DNA of 64,000 nt from Tetrapyrgos nigripes (Eukaryota > Basidiomycota > Agaricomycetes > Agaricales > Campanellaceae). Under the pieces are notes generated by a model. It had not been told where the DNA came from and did no database searches. It worked only from the letters and a program-made list of their open reading frames with translations. Below, in pieces: positions 24,936 to 34,838 of the stretch (within the stretch, counting starts at the first letter, position 1; every line of letters starts with the position of its first letter). Both the position numbers and the translations under genes were made by a program. The stretch spans positions 682,001 to 746,000 of the forward strand of contig JAACJM010000015.1 in NCBI GenBank assembly GCA_013368315.1, in the 5' to 3' direction.

Positions 24936-25639
24936 CATACATTTCACTACTACTACTTCAACTGGGAATCTACTCATTTTGGTGTTACAGTGTCTAGCCT
25001 GGCTACTCACGACCTTCGTCGTCGTCTGCCCATTTTCTGTATGCACCCGCAGCCCAATCCAGTCTTTCTCTCTCTTCTCAAGTGCTCCAGTAACCACAAC
25101 TAAGCAGGACTGAGGACCGTTAGTACAACCAACATACATATACCGAGCAACCTCACTGGCTGTTCCGTACAGGCAAACGACAAATTAATGTCAAAAATCA
25201 TTCCTTCGAGTATCAACTCTTTCCTTCGTCGTCGCTGGGTCCGCACATCTACTACAGTGAAGCTAGTCTGGTGGCTTGAGTCTGCCTCTATAGGGCTCTT
25301 CGCGTCTGTTTCTGTTTCCACGAAGAGATCCTGAAATAGCACCCCCGGCATAACAATGCTTGACTTGAGCCAGTCACTTCTGCAAGGTTTGATGAATGTT
25401 GATCAACCGCTTTTGATCAAAGTGCTACATACACAGAACAAACGGCCCCTTCAGGCTAATTTAAGTCTTGATTCTTGATTCTTCAGGACCCGGTGGCGTT
25501 GCGTGTAACAATGTACCTGTGATTCTCAATAGCTTTCTGATAGCTTTGCTTTCTACTCCCAAGGTGAGTTTGCCAGCGATAGTTGCTGCATCATTGAAGG
25601 TACTTAACGCATCTTACGGTCTTCGCAGTTTGACGAATC
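24936..25639. other. HET-family 5' flank (copy 2)
   Basis: From about 25010 the sequence copies the 5' flanking and leader region of the intact HET gene (compare 47380-47890). It includes a CTACTCCCAAG|GTGAGTTTGC splice donor at about 25551-25570 matching the 5' UTR intron of copy 4. No gene of its own. Confidence 0.5.
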
Positions 25640-26020
25640 ATTCGCCTGTTGAACATGAAAACTTTGAAACTTCGCGAGTTCTACTCCAATATCCCTACCT
25701 ATGCCATCCTATCTCATACCTGGGGCAGTGAAGAAGTTACCTTCTAGGATATGCAGAATACTCGGGCGGTATTTCCGGCCGCAAAGAGGAAGGCTGGCTA
25801 TGCGAAGCTCCTAGGAGCCTGTACTCATGCTCGAAAGTACAATTTCGAATGGATCTAGATCGACTCATGCTGCATCAACAAGGAGTAGTGCAGAGCTTTC
25901 AGAGACCATCAACTCGATGTATGGATACTATGGGGACTCAGAAGCCTGTATCGTGTACTTGGATGATGCGTCGAGTACAGAAGATCTCAGAGATGGGCAA
26001 TCTGGCTTTAGGAAGAGTAG

Positions 26021-26241
26021 TGTTGAAATTAAATGATAACGATCAAGTTACTAAGTTACTATGCATATGGCATCAATCAGGTACTGCGGACATACGGTCA
26101 AATGATCATACGGATATACTTAGACTATTTATATTATTATACTACTCTGATTAATGATATATACTTGAGAGTTAAGTGAGATACGTTCGCACGCTCTTAC
26201 CCCCACTTTGTGACTCTCGCTAAGATAACCTAAGTCTAATA
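26021..26241 (+). repeat. 5' LTR of copia element
   Basis: 221 bp, aligned by eye without gaps to the 3' LTR; six differences, all transitions, five of them at CpG positions. Confidence 0.93.
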
Positions 26242-26334
26242 GGTTATGGGCCCCGCCTAGCTTGCTATAACTTCGATAAACACTTGTTCTACTCTGCTTT
26301 ACTCTCTACTCGTACTCTGTTCCTGGACTAGTAT

Positions 26335-27566
26335 ATGACTAGTCGACAAACTCGATCTCAAGGATCAGTCCCAGATATCCCACTTCCTACTACCAGTCGC
26401 CACTCTAGTGCACACCCCTCTGATACCCAAACTCCTACTCCGCCTGTATCATCTACTTCACAAGCACAACCACCTGATCCTCTCATCCAAAACCCTCTTC
26501 CATTCGCACTTGATCCCATTATGTCTGATGCTGGCGAAAATACTAGGACTAATGTCCGGGATACTGTCCCTACTCCATCATTATCTCCTCCATCTACCCC
26601 TACTTCGTCGGTCGCATTATCTATGCCCAAAAATACAAACCCCAACTACGTGATGCCGCTCAGCGACATCAACAAAGCTTTTGATTCCTTGACAGTTCTT
26701 ACTGGCAGTGAAAATTGGAAGATGTGGTACTTTCGCGTTAATAGCGCTTTACGGGTGATTCGTCACCAACACTTTAAAAGTTCCGGGTTACATCCTGGTA
26801 ATACTGTCAAACTAGCCTGTTTTAACGCTATTACAGGCAAGATTGATGATAAAATCATGATCCACTACATCGAAGAGTCGGATGTGATAGAGCTTATTAA
26901 GAAGCTCAAGCAATGTTTCGACCCTTCATCCACAGTTCAAGAGTCTAATGAGCTGTGGAAACTCTTCAACTTATGTAAACCAGTCTGGGAGTTTGATAAG
27001 CTCCTCGACGAAGCTCAGGATCTGTAGGCTTCTATCAAGAAGAGAGACATAGATGTCTCGGATCAAGTCTTTTACTCAGCTCTAGTGGGGATTATTCCTC
27101 CACACTATTACTTTGTTCGCAGTTCTTACGAAGCAACTGTGGATGCAGCTGCAGCTACATGGGATGCCACTACTGCAGCTGAAGGGGAGAAACCCGTATA
27201 CACAGCTGTCGACCTCATTGCGCGGCTAAAGAAGGAATTCACTAACTATCATTTGAGCAATGCTCGAACGTATCCTTCGAAGAAGTCCGACAAGAAGTCT
27301 GGTAGCACTAGTCAAGGCGGTGCTCAACGATTGGACAAGTCAAAAGGGGAATGTGCTAACGCTGCAGCGCCGTACCAGAAGCCTTCTGATGGCAAAAAGG
27401 ATTGGAAGTGCTTCAACTGCAACAAGATGGGTCATACGACCCAGACGTGCCCAGAACTGTGGACTGAAAAGTCCAAAGAAGCTATGAAGAAGAAAGGGAT
27501 TACTAAACAATCCAACAAAGGCAAGACCAAGGAGAATGCATCAGTTGCCATCTCCATGCCTGCGTC
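26335..27566 (+). pseudogene. Copia gag with in-frame stop
   Basis: ATG at 26335. About 100 residues of Ser/Thr/Pro-rich leader precede a gag core (LTGSENWKMWYFRVNSAL). The frame meets TAG at 27025-27027; the inverted second copy has TGG (Trp) at the same codon, so the stop is a recent G-to-A change. The same frame continues to the zinc knuckle CFNCNKMGHTTQTCP at about 27412-27455 and ends where the palindrome turns. Gag would form the virus-like particle and package the RNA. Confidence 0.85.
26911..27519 (+). repeat. Left arm of 609-bp gag palindrome
   Basis: Inverted-repeat partner of 27567-28175 with a 47-bp spacer. By eye the arms are the same length with no gaps and about 12 differences, all transitions. 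Confidence 0.92.
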
Positions 27567-28175
27567 TTTGTTGGATTGTTTAGTAATCCCTTTCTTCTTC
27601 ATAGCTTCTTTGGACTTTTCAGTCCACAGTTCTGGGCACGTCTGGGTTGTATGACCCATTTTGTTGCAGTTGAAGCACTTCTGATCCTTTTTGCCATCAG
27701 AAGGCTTCTGGTACGGCGCTGCAGCGTTAGCACATTCCCCTTTTGACTTGTCCGATCGTTGAGCACCGCCTTGACTAGTGCTACCAGACTTCTTGTCGGA
27801 CTTCTTCGAAGGATACGTTCGAGCATTGCTCAAATGATAGTTAGTGAATTCCTTCTTTAGCCGCGCAATGAGGTCGACAGCTGTGTATACGGGTTTCTTC
27901 CCTTCAGCTGCAGTAGTGGCATCCCATGTAGCTGCAGCTGCATCCACAGTTGCTTCGTAAGAACTGCGAACAAAGTAATAGTGTGGAGGAATAATCCCCA
28001 CTAGAGCTGAGTAAAAGACTTGATCCAAGACATCTATGTCTCTCTTCTTGATAGAAGCCCACAGATCCTGAGCTTCATCGAGGAGCTTATCAAACTCCCA
28101 GACTGGTTTACGTAAGTTGAAGAGTTTCCACAGCTCGTTAGACTCTTGAACTGTGGATGAAGGGTCGAAACGTTG
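27567..28175 (-). repeat. Right arm of 609-bp gag palindrome (antisense gag)
   Basis: Encodes on the minus strand the same gag segment as the left arm, including the zinc knuckle, with Trp intact at the codon that is a stop in the left arm. Antisense relative to the LTRs. Confidence 0.92.
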
Positions 28176-28226
28176 ATAAGATCAAGCATTTCTCCCGATT
28201 ACTAGGGATATCCGCTTGAAGGGGAG
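28172..28226 (+). other. Pol 3' remnant and polypurine tract
   Basis: Sixteen sense codons or fewer (VDKIKHFSRLLGISA, stop TGA 28217-28219) resemble the end of a copia RNase H frame. They are followed by AAGGGGAG directly before the 3' LTR, which is where the plus-strand primer sits. Confidence 0.7.
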
Positions 28227-28447
28227 TGTTGAAATTAAATGATAACGATCAAGTTACTAAGTTACTATGCATACGGCATCAATCAGGTACTGTGGACATA
28301 CAGTCAAATGATCATACGGATATACTTAGACTATTTATATTATTATACTACTCTAATTAATGATATATACTTGAGAGTTAAGCGAGATACGTTTGCACGC
28401 TCTTACCCCCACTTTGTGACTCTCGCTAAGATAACCTAAGTCTAATA
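28227..28447 (+). repeat. 3' LTR of copia element
   Basis: 221 bp, partner of 26021-26241; directly followed by the AGTAG duplication and the resumed HET sequence. Confidence 0.93.
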
Positions 28448-28735
28448 AGTAGATGGTTCAAGAGAGGTTGGACGCTTCAGGAGTTGCTCGCTCCTCGCTA
28501 CGTCGTCTTCTTGGGAAAGGATTGGGAAGAAATTGGAACTAGATGGAGTCTACGGGACGCCATATCTGCATTGATGCGTATCCCCTCCCGCGTCTTCAAG
28601 GACGGTGATATGACGAGGTACAGCATAGCTCAGAAGATGTCGTGGGCAGCTTTTAGGGAGACGACGAGGCCAGAGGACCAGGCGCGTTGTCTGATGGGGC
28701 TATTTGGGGTCAATATGCCGCCTCTCTACTAGTGA

Positions 28736-28860
28736 TGTGTGGGCCCAGGCTTGGGGCTGGCTTTGGAGGGCTCAGGCCTGATAATATGGAGGCCCGAGCC
28801 CGATGCAGGTCTGGCCGGGCTCGGGCCTGAGCCAGGGCTTTTCAGAGAATTTTTTCGGGA
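28736..28860. other. GC-rich transposon-end-like sequence
   Basis: HET similarity ends at 28735 and is replaced by TAGTGATGTGTGGGCCCAGG, followed by many GGGCC/GGCCC words. Fungal hAT elements often have TAGTG-type ends and GGGC-rich subterminal repeats, so this may be one end of such an element. No matching inverted end or transposase was found in the window. Confidence 0.35.
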
Positions 28861-30096
28861 TATTCTGAGGTCATCTCTGACTTACTATATATACAGACCC
28901 TAGCCTTCAAGCTCCAATACTCCGTTACCTCTCTCGATGGATTTAGGTTTCCCGAGAGGGACCGTAAGTCGCCCTCATTGTTTTATTCCCGTTTGTACTC
29001 ATTGATACACTTTAGTGTCTTCTACGACCCCTTCACCGCGTCCTTTCTTGATGTTCGAGAGTCTCAATGTGGCGCTCTGACTCAAGTGACATTCACCTCG
29101 ATACCTCCTGAAGCTCTGCATTGTGTTCGATTCAATCTGAAGGTCCAGAACCTCCTTTTTGGACTTGAACTTCTCGTGAGCAATGGCATGTTGCCTTTTC
29201 TTTCTATTATTACTCTAGATTATTGAGATACCATGCTTTCTAGTATTCCTCACCAAGGGTCTATTGCCCCGATTTTGACGTCCCCCGAGCCTCTCCACAA
29301 CTCCCAGACATCATATCCCTGCCCGAAAAGTCGGCTCACGTTAATGTTTCCTGACGGACTCCGATTTCCCGCGAGCAGGCATACAGGAAGTTTACGGTCT
29401 CCTGAGGATGATTTTTTGCGGATTTTGACGTCCGCCGAGCAGGACTTTCAAATGTACGTTGAACGAATTCTACACCTTCCTTGAGCTTCGCACCGTCGGA
29501 TCTACCGCCAGAGGACTTGTTCCCGCTCTCAAAACTTGACAGCTCAAACACTTACCTTGACTTTGCCTTCGTCGCCTCTCAAACTCGATATTTTGACTAT
29601 CTCCTTTGACTTGGTCTTGATGATGGAGACCCGCGCTTTCCCATGATCGACATACGCGTAACGGGTCGGTCCTCAATTTGGCCTATTCTATGATTGCAGT
29701 ACGTCTTCCCGTACTGAGAAAAGCTGTTTTCAATACTGACCTTGAATTTTGTTTAGCGTTTACGGTGACTGTAGGCCCGAAGTCTTCTGTCAAGACACCG
29801 TATTCTCCCAAGACCAGGGTAAGTGCTCTCATACCCGTAAAGAGCTCCTGCTCACCACCTTTCGCTCTGTAGACTTGGTGGACGCGTATTAGTGGGTCGT
29901 TGTGTTGCTCCCAACGCTGTCATAACCTGGGTCTAGCACGACAAATACTCGATACAAGGACCTATTAGATTACAGCTCACTTTACCTTTGTAGGCCGTGC
30001 CCACGCCTTTCAATTTTTTCGCCACAATTTCCAGAGGTCTGCCGCTGCCGCGGTAAGTGTAGAGTCCCTCTCACCGACGTTGAATTATTCTCGTTA
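28861..30096. other. Unassigned region with intron-like signals
   Basis: Several open stretches separated by donor-like GTAAGT or GTGAGC and acceptor-like TTTAG, TCTAG or TGCAG words. One candidate start is ATG at 28937 and one frame runs 28978-29226. A motif TTTTGACGTCC-x-CCGAG occurs twice (29274 and 29424). I could not join the pieces in a single frame, and no domain is recognisable. It may be a decayed gene or a non-coding transcript. Confidence 0.3.
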
Positions 30097-30715
30097 CAGT
30101 GTCTTGCATAATTTTCTTGAGGTCGCGTTTTTTCGCACTTGTTTATTTGTATTTGATAGGTGATGGTATGATGTCATGAGAATCTCTACGTGTCATTGAG
30201 TAGTCAGCTCGAGTCGCTGTTTCCTCGACTTCCTGCTCGCTTCCTGGTCATCGTCCAGCGCGCTTTGAGGAACGAATGAGTAGTTTGAATACGTATCCCT
30301 CCTTTATCTCCTTCAATGGCTGTGTGCCTGCATCCAACCAAAAATTGGCACTTTTCCGGCTACACTCTTCACATCTGGCACATTGTACTTTTCGGCGCCA
30401 TCGTTGTCCTGGCAGCCTCCTAGCCGACATGTTTTTAAACCCTCTGTGCAGAAATTACCCTTTTGCCACACCATGTTTGTGTCTCCGAACCTCGAGACCA
30501 CTTCTCGCCGCTCATTCAGATACCAGTGTACGATACGTTTCCGAAGATCAACGCTAAGAGGCATGAGGAAAAGAGATATATTGGTGTTGCTTCGAGTCGC
30601 CTCAGTCGCCTCGAGGAGATATTCGTGACATCATATGTACGGAAGCGAACACCTATCAAATACAAATAAACAAGTGCGAAAAAACGCGACCTCAAGAAAA
30701 TTATGCAAGACACTG
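30097..30715 (-). mobile_element. Tc1/mariner deletion derivative with perfect 66-bp TIRs
   Basis: Both ends are CAGTGTCTTGCATAATTTTC in opposite orientation and flanked by TA (30095-30096 and 30716-30717), the Tc1/mariner target. The terminal inverted repeats are identical over 66 bp (30097-30162 and 30650-30715). Total length 619 bp is too short for a transposase gene (about 1 kb), so this is a non-autonomous, internally deleted copy. Confidence 0.85.
30313..30564 (-). pseudogene. Tc1-like transposase, N-terminal remnant
   Basis: Starting at 30564 the minus strand reads MPLSVDLRKRIVHWYLNERR, the first helix-turn-helix segment of fungal Tc1/mariner transposases. After about 23 residues the similarity is lost and no DDE/D residues remain. 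It shows that the flanking repeats belong to a transposase-encoding family. Confidence 0.6.
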
Positions 30716-30717
30716 TA

Positions 30718-31275
30718 TGTCGTTTGCAGGCTCTAATCTGCTGCTTCGAGGGGCCTGGGAGGGACCAGGGTCGGGGAGAGATGAATTGGAAAATCGGTGT
30801 GGCGGTTGTGGTGAATCGGGCAGATCTGGCTGAGATTCAGCGAGATCTAGAAAATCGTCAGCTCCAGCATATGACTATCGACACTTTTTATGGACTTAGC
30901 GCTTTATGAAAAAGTTCGAATTGGGCTTGCAGAGATCTCTGTCGGTAGTTCGCGAGGGGGTAGAGATAATGGGAGGCAAGACGCGCCGTCTGATAGTTAG
31001 ACTCTATTCCTCGCGAGTCTCCTCCGGTCCCCCATGGTAGTAGAACTGTAGAAGCGAAGGAGGAGCCTGCCATAGTCAAATTCTCACGTGCTCTTATCGC
31101 TCACCAATACAGTACTACCGCAGTCTGCGAGGACTTGCAGTATTGGAACCTTCAATTGGTGAAATACTCTAGTGTGTTTCCAAAGGTCCTTCTCGTGCGT
31201 ATTGACTCTCGTTATGCCAAACGGTTCAGGTCCCTTACATCCACGCCCAGCTTAGCTCTTGGACCCGAACGAACA
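30718..31275. other. Region after Tc1 element, possible 3' exon of a decayed gene
   Basis: Just after the element, TCGTTTGCAG is acceptor-like and opens a frame (ALICCFEGPGRDQGRG ... IQRDLENRQLQH) to a stop at 30907-30909. Before the element, 30059 has a donor-like GTAAGTGT. Removing the element would give one intron, but the gene is unidentified. From 30910 to 31275 is the presumed F-box promoter. Confidence 0.3.
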
Positions 31276-32874
31276 ATGTCGATGATAGGAGTTTCAGAAT
31301 CGCTTCTGAGAAAGCCCACCCATCCACCCGAGAAATTCGAAAAGCTCCTCCGGGGTCCCGTTTCTAACGCCGATCGGACAGAGGTGATGAAATACCTACG
31401 CGATACCGAACGGGACTACCGCGATGGTCAGGTCGAGATAAACAAGTACAAGGCTATGATATTGATGCTGGAGTCGAAGAGGGAGGGAATGAAGAAGGCA
31501 ATGGAGAAGTATCGGACTTTGCTATCGCCAGTCCATCGGTTGCCTTCAGAGCTTCTCTCGAAAATTTTTGGGTATTGTTGCAAGTACAATTTTCTGGACC
31601 TGGCCATGCCCCCAGCTTCATCCCTTTCCATGGTGTGTGGTCGCTGGAGGGAAATCGCGCTATTATCGCCAAGTCTTTGGTCCTCCATATACATCCTGGG
31701 GCTCCCTACCTCTGATGAAGAGGATGAAGAGGGAGTGGATGAAGAAGAGGAGCGGATGAAGAGAGATTGCATCACCAATCGGGTACGACTATGCTTGGAA
31801 CGATCAAAATCGGCCCCTTTGAAACTCGATATTACTATTTATTCTTCTCATTATTCCTCTGAAGGGTGCAGTTTGAGCAATACCGTTATGCGCCTTCTTG
31901 CAGAGCACTCTGAAAGATGGGAAGAGTTTTCATACAAGGGACCGGAGTGTTACGCCAGTTCCGCGGCGGATAGAACTCACTTTCCTATTCTCAGAAGCCT
32001 CCGACTATTGACAGGACCAGCACAATCGGGATCACATGATCAAGATCCTTCCCTTCCCCTTGACCGGTTCCGGAACTGCCCGGCGCTCACTTCAGTCTAT
32101 ACAGACACTGTAGAGACTGAAGATCGCCTTCAACTTCCATGGGCGAGTATCCGTGTCCTCGGATTGTGTGACTGCTCAGACGCCTCTGTGTTGACTATCC
32201 TGCCGTCGTGTCTAACACTGGAGGAGCTCACACTGAGCGAGGTCTATGACACTGTTAACCAGACCTCACCCCAGAGGATGATTGTGTCGGACACGATCAG
32301 GACACTGTCAATATTTGCCCCATACGACGACTCGGTTCCGAATATTCAGCACTTCACCTTTCCTCGCCTCTCTTCCATCAACATTTCACATCCGGCAACC
32401 AGTCCCATCCATCTGCAGCAACTAATCCAGCGATCCTCCTGCTCCATCACGTCCCTGAGCCTTGATGGCCTCCGTCTCACAGATTCCCAACTGACATCTC
32501 TCCTTCGCCTCATGCCTGAATTAAGAACGCTTGAAATTGGAATATGTGAAGGGTACCCTATCGCCAGATCTCGTTTCTTAGATCACCTCACTGCTAATCC
32601 GAATGACGGCCATCATCTGTTTTTACTGCACCTCACGGAGCTGAAGATTGAGTTCGCCGGCGAAGAGGTTGATGAGCAGTCCCTCACAAACGCATTGACA
32701 TCCAGATTGGTTCCGTTCGCATCCTCTCCTATGGGTGTCGATTGCCTACAATCCGTGGAGATTTGGTTTTGGTGGGATTTCACAATCCCGTCGGAGGCGT
32801 TCTCCTCGTTACAGTTCCTTCGGGATATTGGTCTGCAATTGACCATCTCTCATCGCATTTTCAACGGATGGTAG
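31276..32874 (+). CDS. F-box protein with leucine-rich C-terminus
   Basis: Intronless, 532 residues from ATG at 31276 (ACAATGTCG context). The frame is open upstream to 31135 without an earlier ATG. A long coiled-coil segment (DYRDGQVEINKYKAMILMLE) precedes the F-box (VHRLPSELLSKIFGYC, near 31530-31580) and a W-R-E-I-A-L-x-S-P-S-L-W motif, characteristic of the agaricomycete F-box family. The rest is leucine-rich. It sits between broken HET copies 2 and 3 and appears intact, so it is a live gene in a decayed neighbourhood. Role: substrate adaptor of SCF ubiquitin ligase by family; target unknown. Confidence 0.8.
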   Translation: MSMIGVSESLLRKPTHPPEKFEKLLRGPVSNADRTEVMKYLRDTERDYRDGQVEINKYKAMILMLESKREGMKKAMEKYRTLLSPVHRLPSELLSKIFGYCCKYNFLDLAMPPASSLSMVCGRWREIALLSPSLWSSIYILGLPTSDEEDEEGVDEEEERMKRDCITNRVRLCLERSKSAPLKLDITIYSSHYSSEGCSLSNTVMRLLAEHSERWEEFSYKGPECYASSAADRTHFPILRSLRLLTGPAQSGSHDQDPSLPLDRFRNCPALTSVYTDTVETEDRLQLPWASIRVLGLCDCSDASVLTILPSCLTLEELTLSEVYDTVNQTSPQRMIVSDTIRTLSIFAPYDDSVPNIQHFTFPRLSSINISHPATSPIHLQQLIQRSSCSITSLSLDGLRLTDSQLTSLLRLMPELRTLEIGICEGYPIARSRFLDHLTANPNDGHHLFLLHLTELKIEFAGEEVDEQSLTNALTSRLVPFASSPMGVDCLQSVEIWFWWDFTIPSEAFSSLQFLRDIGLQLTISHRIFNGW

Positions 32875-34218
32875 TCATTCTTACCTTTCACGACAATCCC
32901 GCCCCATCCTATGCCACCCCATACATTCTTCTTTGGGACCTCGTTTATCTGTAGGCTTTCTATCTATGCCTCCGAGCCACCGTTATATAAACCTTATCCA
33001 AGTCTGCTTTTTGAACCGTGTATTGCTGGAACCTGGTAGTGCGTCCCCATCTTTAGCATCGGATTCTGTATGCTTGTACTGTAAGTATATTATATGCATT
33101 TCATGTCCTTAGCCCCAGCGAAAAAGCGTGGCGGTGGTTGCGATGCATGGTTTGAGGATCGTTCTGAGTACCCAACCGGGATTCATGCCCCGAGGATGAG
33201 AGGGCGGGAGCCCCTGCACCATTCGAGCAATGGATTTCGCAGGTGTCTCTAGGGAGCCGGCTCGCAGTATTGTTCGAGAAATTGAAGCTTCCATCGATCC
33301 CTGCCGACCATGTGCACAACCTAAGGCACCCGAGGGCAACCTGCGAGTCAGCAGTACGAGGTATGGTTCTACGGATACACTAGGATACAAGATTTACAAC
33401 AACGAACGAAACTGGAGAAAAACGACGATGAAAGCACGATGGATGATGTTGCGGCGTTGTGGTAGTAGATATCAATACACCGTTCAAATCAGTCTGATTC
33501 TGAGTCCGAATCCGGAATTTTGACGGAGGAACTTCTATGGGGTACTGTATACTACAGTAATTAGTTGATTGAAAAAAAAAAATAGGACCAAAAGGCACAT
33601 AGCTGAGATAGCGTAACTCGCGACGAACTCAGTGAGCCGGCTGAGGCACTACTGTGGGGACTTTTGAACTTTCGGAACCTTGTCTTTGGGAATTCAAAGT
33701 TCAAAGTTGTCGATGATGAAGGTGATTAAACTCTCGTCGGTGGCGGGATACTCCAGTCAAGCCGTTCTGCGCGAACCAATCCACACATGTCGCTCAAATG
33801 CTCCGCAACCACGATACACAACCCGACATAATCCTCGTCCGGATGGGTTCATTCGGGGATGAGTTCTGCTTGAATTGCGTACTGCAAGATTTCAGAGCGA
33901 GTCAGCGCGACCCAAGCATAGCCGAACCGCGGTGGGTAGTGGTCGAATATTTTATGTGGGTAGTATTGGTGTGGAAGCTTGGGAAAGGGGAAAGGACTGG
34001 TTTTCCACCATATGTACAGGGGTTAGTTCTGTCATCTAGAAAAGGCATCAACAGAGCCATTCTGCAGAGAGCGAGATGTCCACGCTTTCTAGATCCTTGT
34101 GAATACGTTCACTGGTTTGCTACGAGTGGCCTGGCACGCACCTCTACCTCGAAATCGCTTTCCCAACCCGTTTCCCCATTTTCTTGTTCGTGTTTATTTT
34201 TCAATGCCTGCTTGGACC
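32875..34218. other. Unassigned intergenic region
   Basis: No supportable gene. A minus-strand frame at 33109-33390 (MEASISRTILRAGSLETPAK) is the longest clean one but has no recognisable motif. An A11 run occurs near 33570. Confidence 0.35.
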
Positions 34219-34838
34219 TTCTACGAACTTGTAGATACGATAATTCTTCCCGGTATTGGTGATCTTATTTTTTTTCGATATCGGAACACAGGAAAATTTA
34301 CGCAGAAGATCGTCACGCGAGATCGCCTCAAGGAGGTGCCCTTACTGCCGCTTTGAAGAGGAAGTTGACACCACCAGTTGTGGGTTTTATAGTGCCTCGC
34401 TCCCACTCCCCCAGGCTTCAGCGGATTTCTCCCCTTGATTTCTTTGACGTGGACTGCGGTCCTGACCAGCAATATCTTGCCTTCCCGGCGTCCACTTTCA
34501 GAATCCTCACGTATACGATCGCCAGTGAGTGGTCGCCGAAGGACATACAAACAGTCGACGTGGCTCTTGGATTTCGAGGAGTTGTGCCGTGGGTGTATAT
34601 ATCCTTCCATGGGCAAAATTTTGAAATCGACGGTCAGGAACGGGATTTGGCCGCCTATCTAGACCTCGTGAGTCAGAGAACAGACCACTGGCCAGAGGAG
34701 CTCCAGACTTCGTCAATGACATTAACCTTACCCGACTTTGTTCAGGATCTCAAGGTCACCATTGAAGCCAGAACAACCATTCAGCTTGGCTCTCACCTTT
34801 TGCGATTTGAATTTACTAGAAAGCCCAGGACTTTTTGA
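34219..34838 (+). pseudogene. HET-domain gene, copy 3, C-terminal fragment
   Basis: Similarity to the intact HET genes starts abruptly at about 34219 (ELVDTIILP), shifts frame near 34335-34353 and then runs open to TGA at 34836-34838. It includes KLTPPVVGFIVP, SPLDFFDVDCGPDQQYLAF, DVALGFRGVVPWVYI and TIEARTTIQLGSHLLRFEF. The HET domain itself is absent. The conserved family 3' flank follows. It could be the far end of copy 2, displaced by the insertions between 28736 and 34218, since the two fragments do not overlap. Confidence 0.8.

Larger units (their letters stand above)
26021..28447 (+). mobile_element. Non-autonomous copia LTR retrotransposon, gag-only with internal palindrome
   Basis: Two 221-bp LTRs (26021-26241 and 28227-28447) begin TGTTG and end AATA, and the 5-bp duplication AGTAG flanks the element (26016-26020 and 28448-28452). 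Inside are a gag open frame with a CCHC zinc knuckle, an inverted copy of the 3' part of gag, the last 16 codons of a pol-like frame (ending HFSRLLGISA, stop 28217-28219) and a purine-rich tract (AAGGGGAG) against the 3' LTR. Protease, integrase and reverse transcriptase are absent, so it can move only with proteins from a related element. The gag style (TG-E-NWKMW, CFNCNKMGH) fits Ty1/copia. It inserted into a HET pseudogene. Confidence 0.9.
25640..28735 (+). pseudogene. HET-domain gene, copy 2, split by a retrotransposon
   Basis: The family start ATG is mutated to ATT at 25640-25642. The HET core follows (EFYSNIPTYAILSHTWGSEEV) but with in-frame stops. One is TAG for CAG after the TF codons (about 25746), and another is TAG for TGG in the WIWID motif (about 25855). 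A small deletion follows near 25887. Similarity runs to 26020, is interrupted by the copia element 26021-28447, and resumes at 28448 (GWTLQELLAPRYVVFLGKDW) to 28735 (NMPPLY), where it stops abruptly at a GC-rich sequence. Two of the nonsense changes are C-to-T or G-to-A transitions. Confidence 0.8.

Noticed and set aside
27432..28028. Second, minus-strand gag gene
   Set aside because: It is the inverted palindrome arm of the same element, without its own LTR, promoter or start region.
26911..28175. Palindrome as a pure assembly artefact
   Set aside because: Cannot be excluded, but the arms differ at about twelve sites, including a stop versus Trp codon, and the antisense arm joins a genuine pol end, which a simple fold-back error would not create.
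29110..29145. GTTCGATTC word suggesting a tRNA T-loop
   Set aside because: No acceptor stem, D-arm or anticodon arm can be formed around it.
33109..33390. Minus-strand frame of 93 codons
   Set aside because: No motif, no conserved context and another overlapping frame of similar length; not supportable as a gene.
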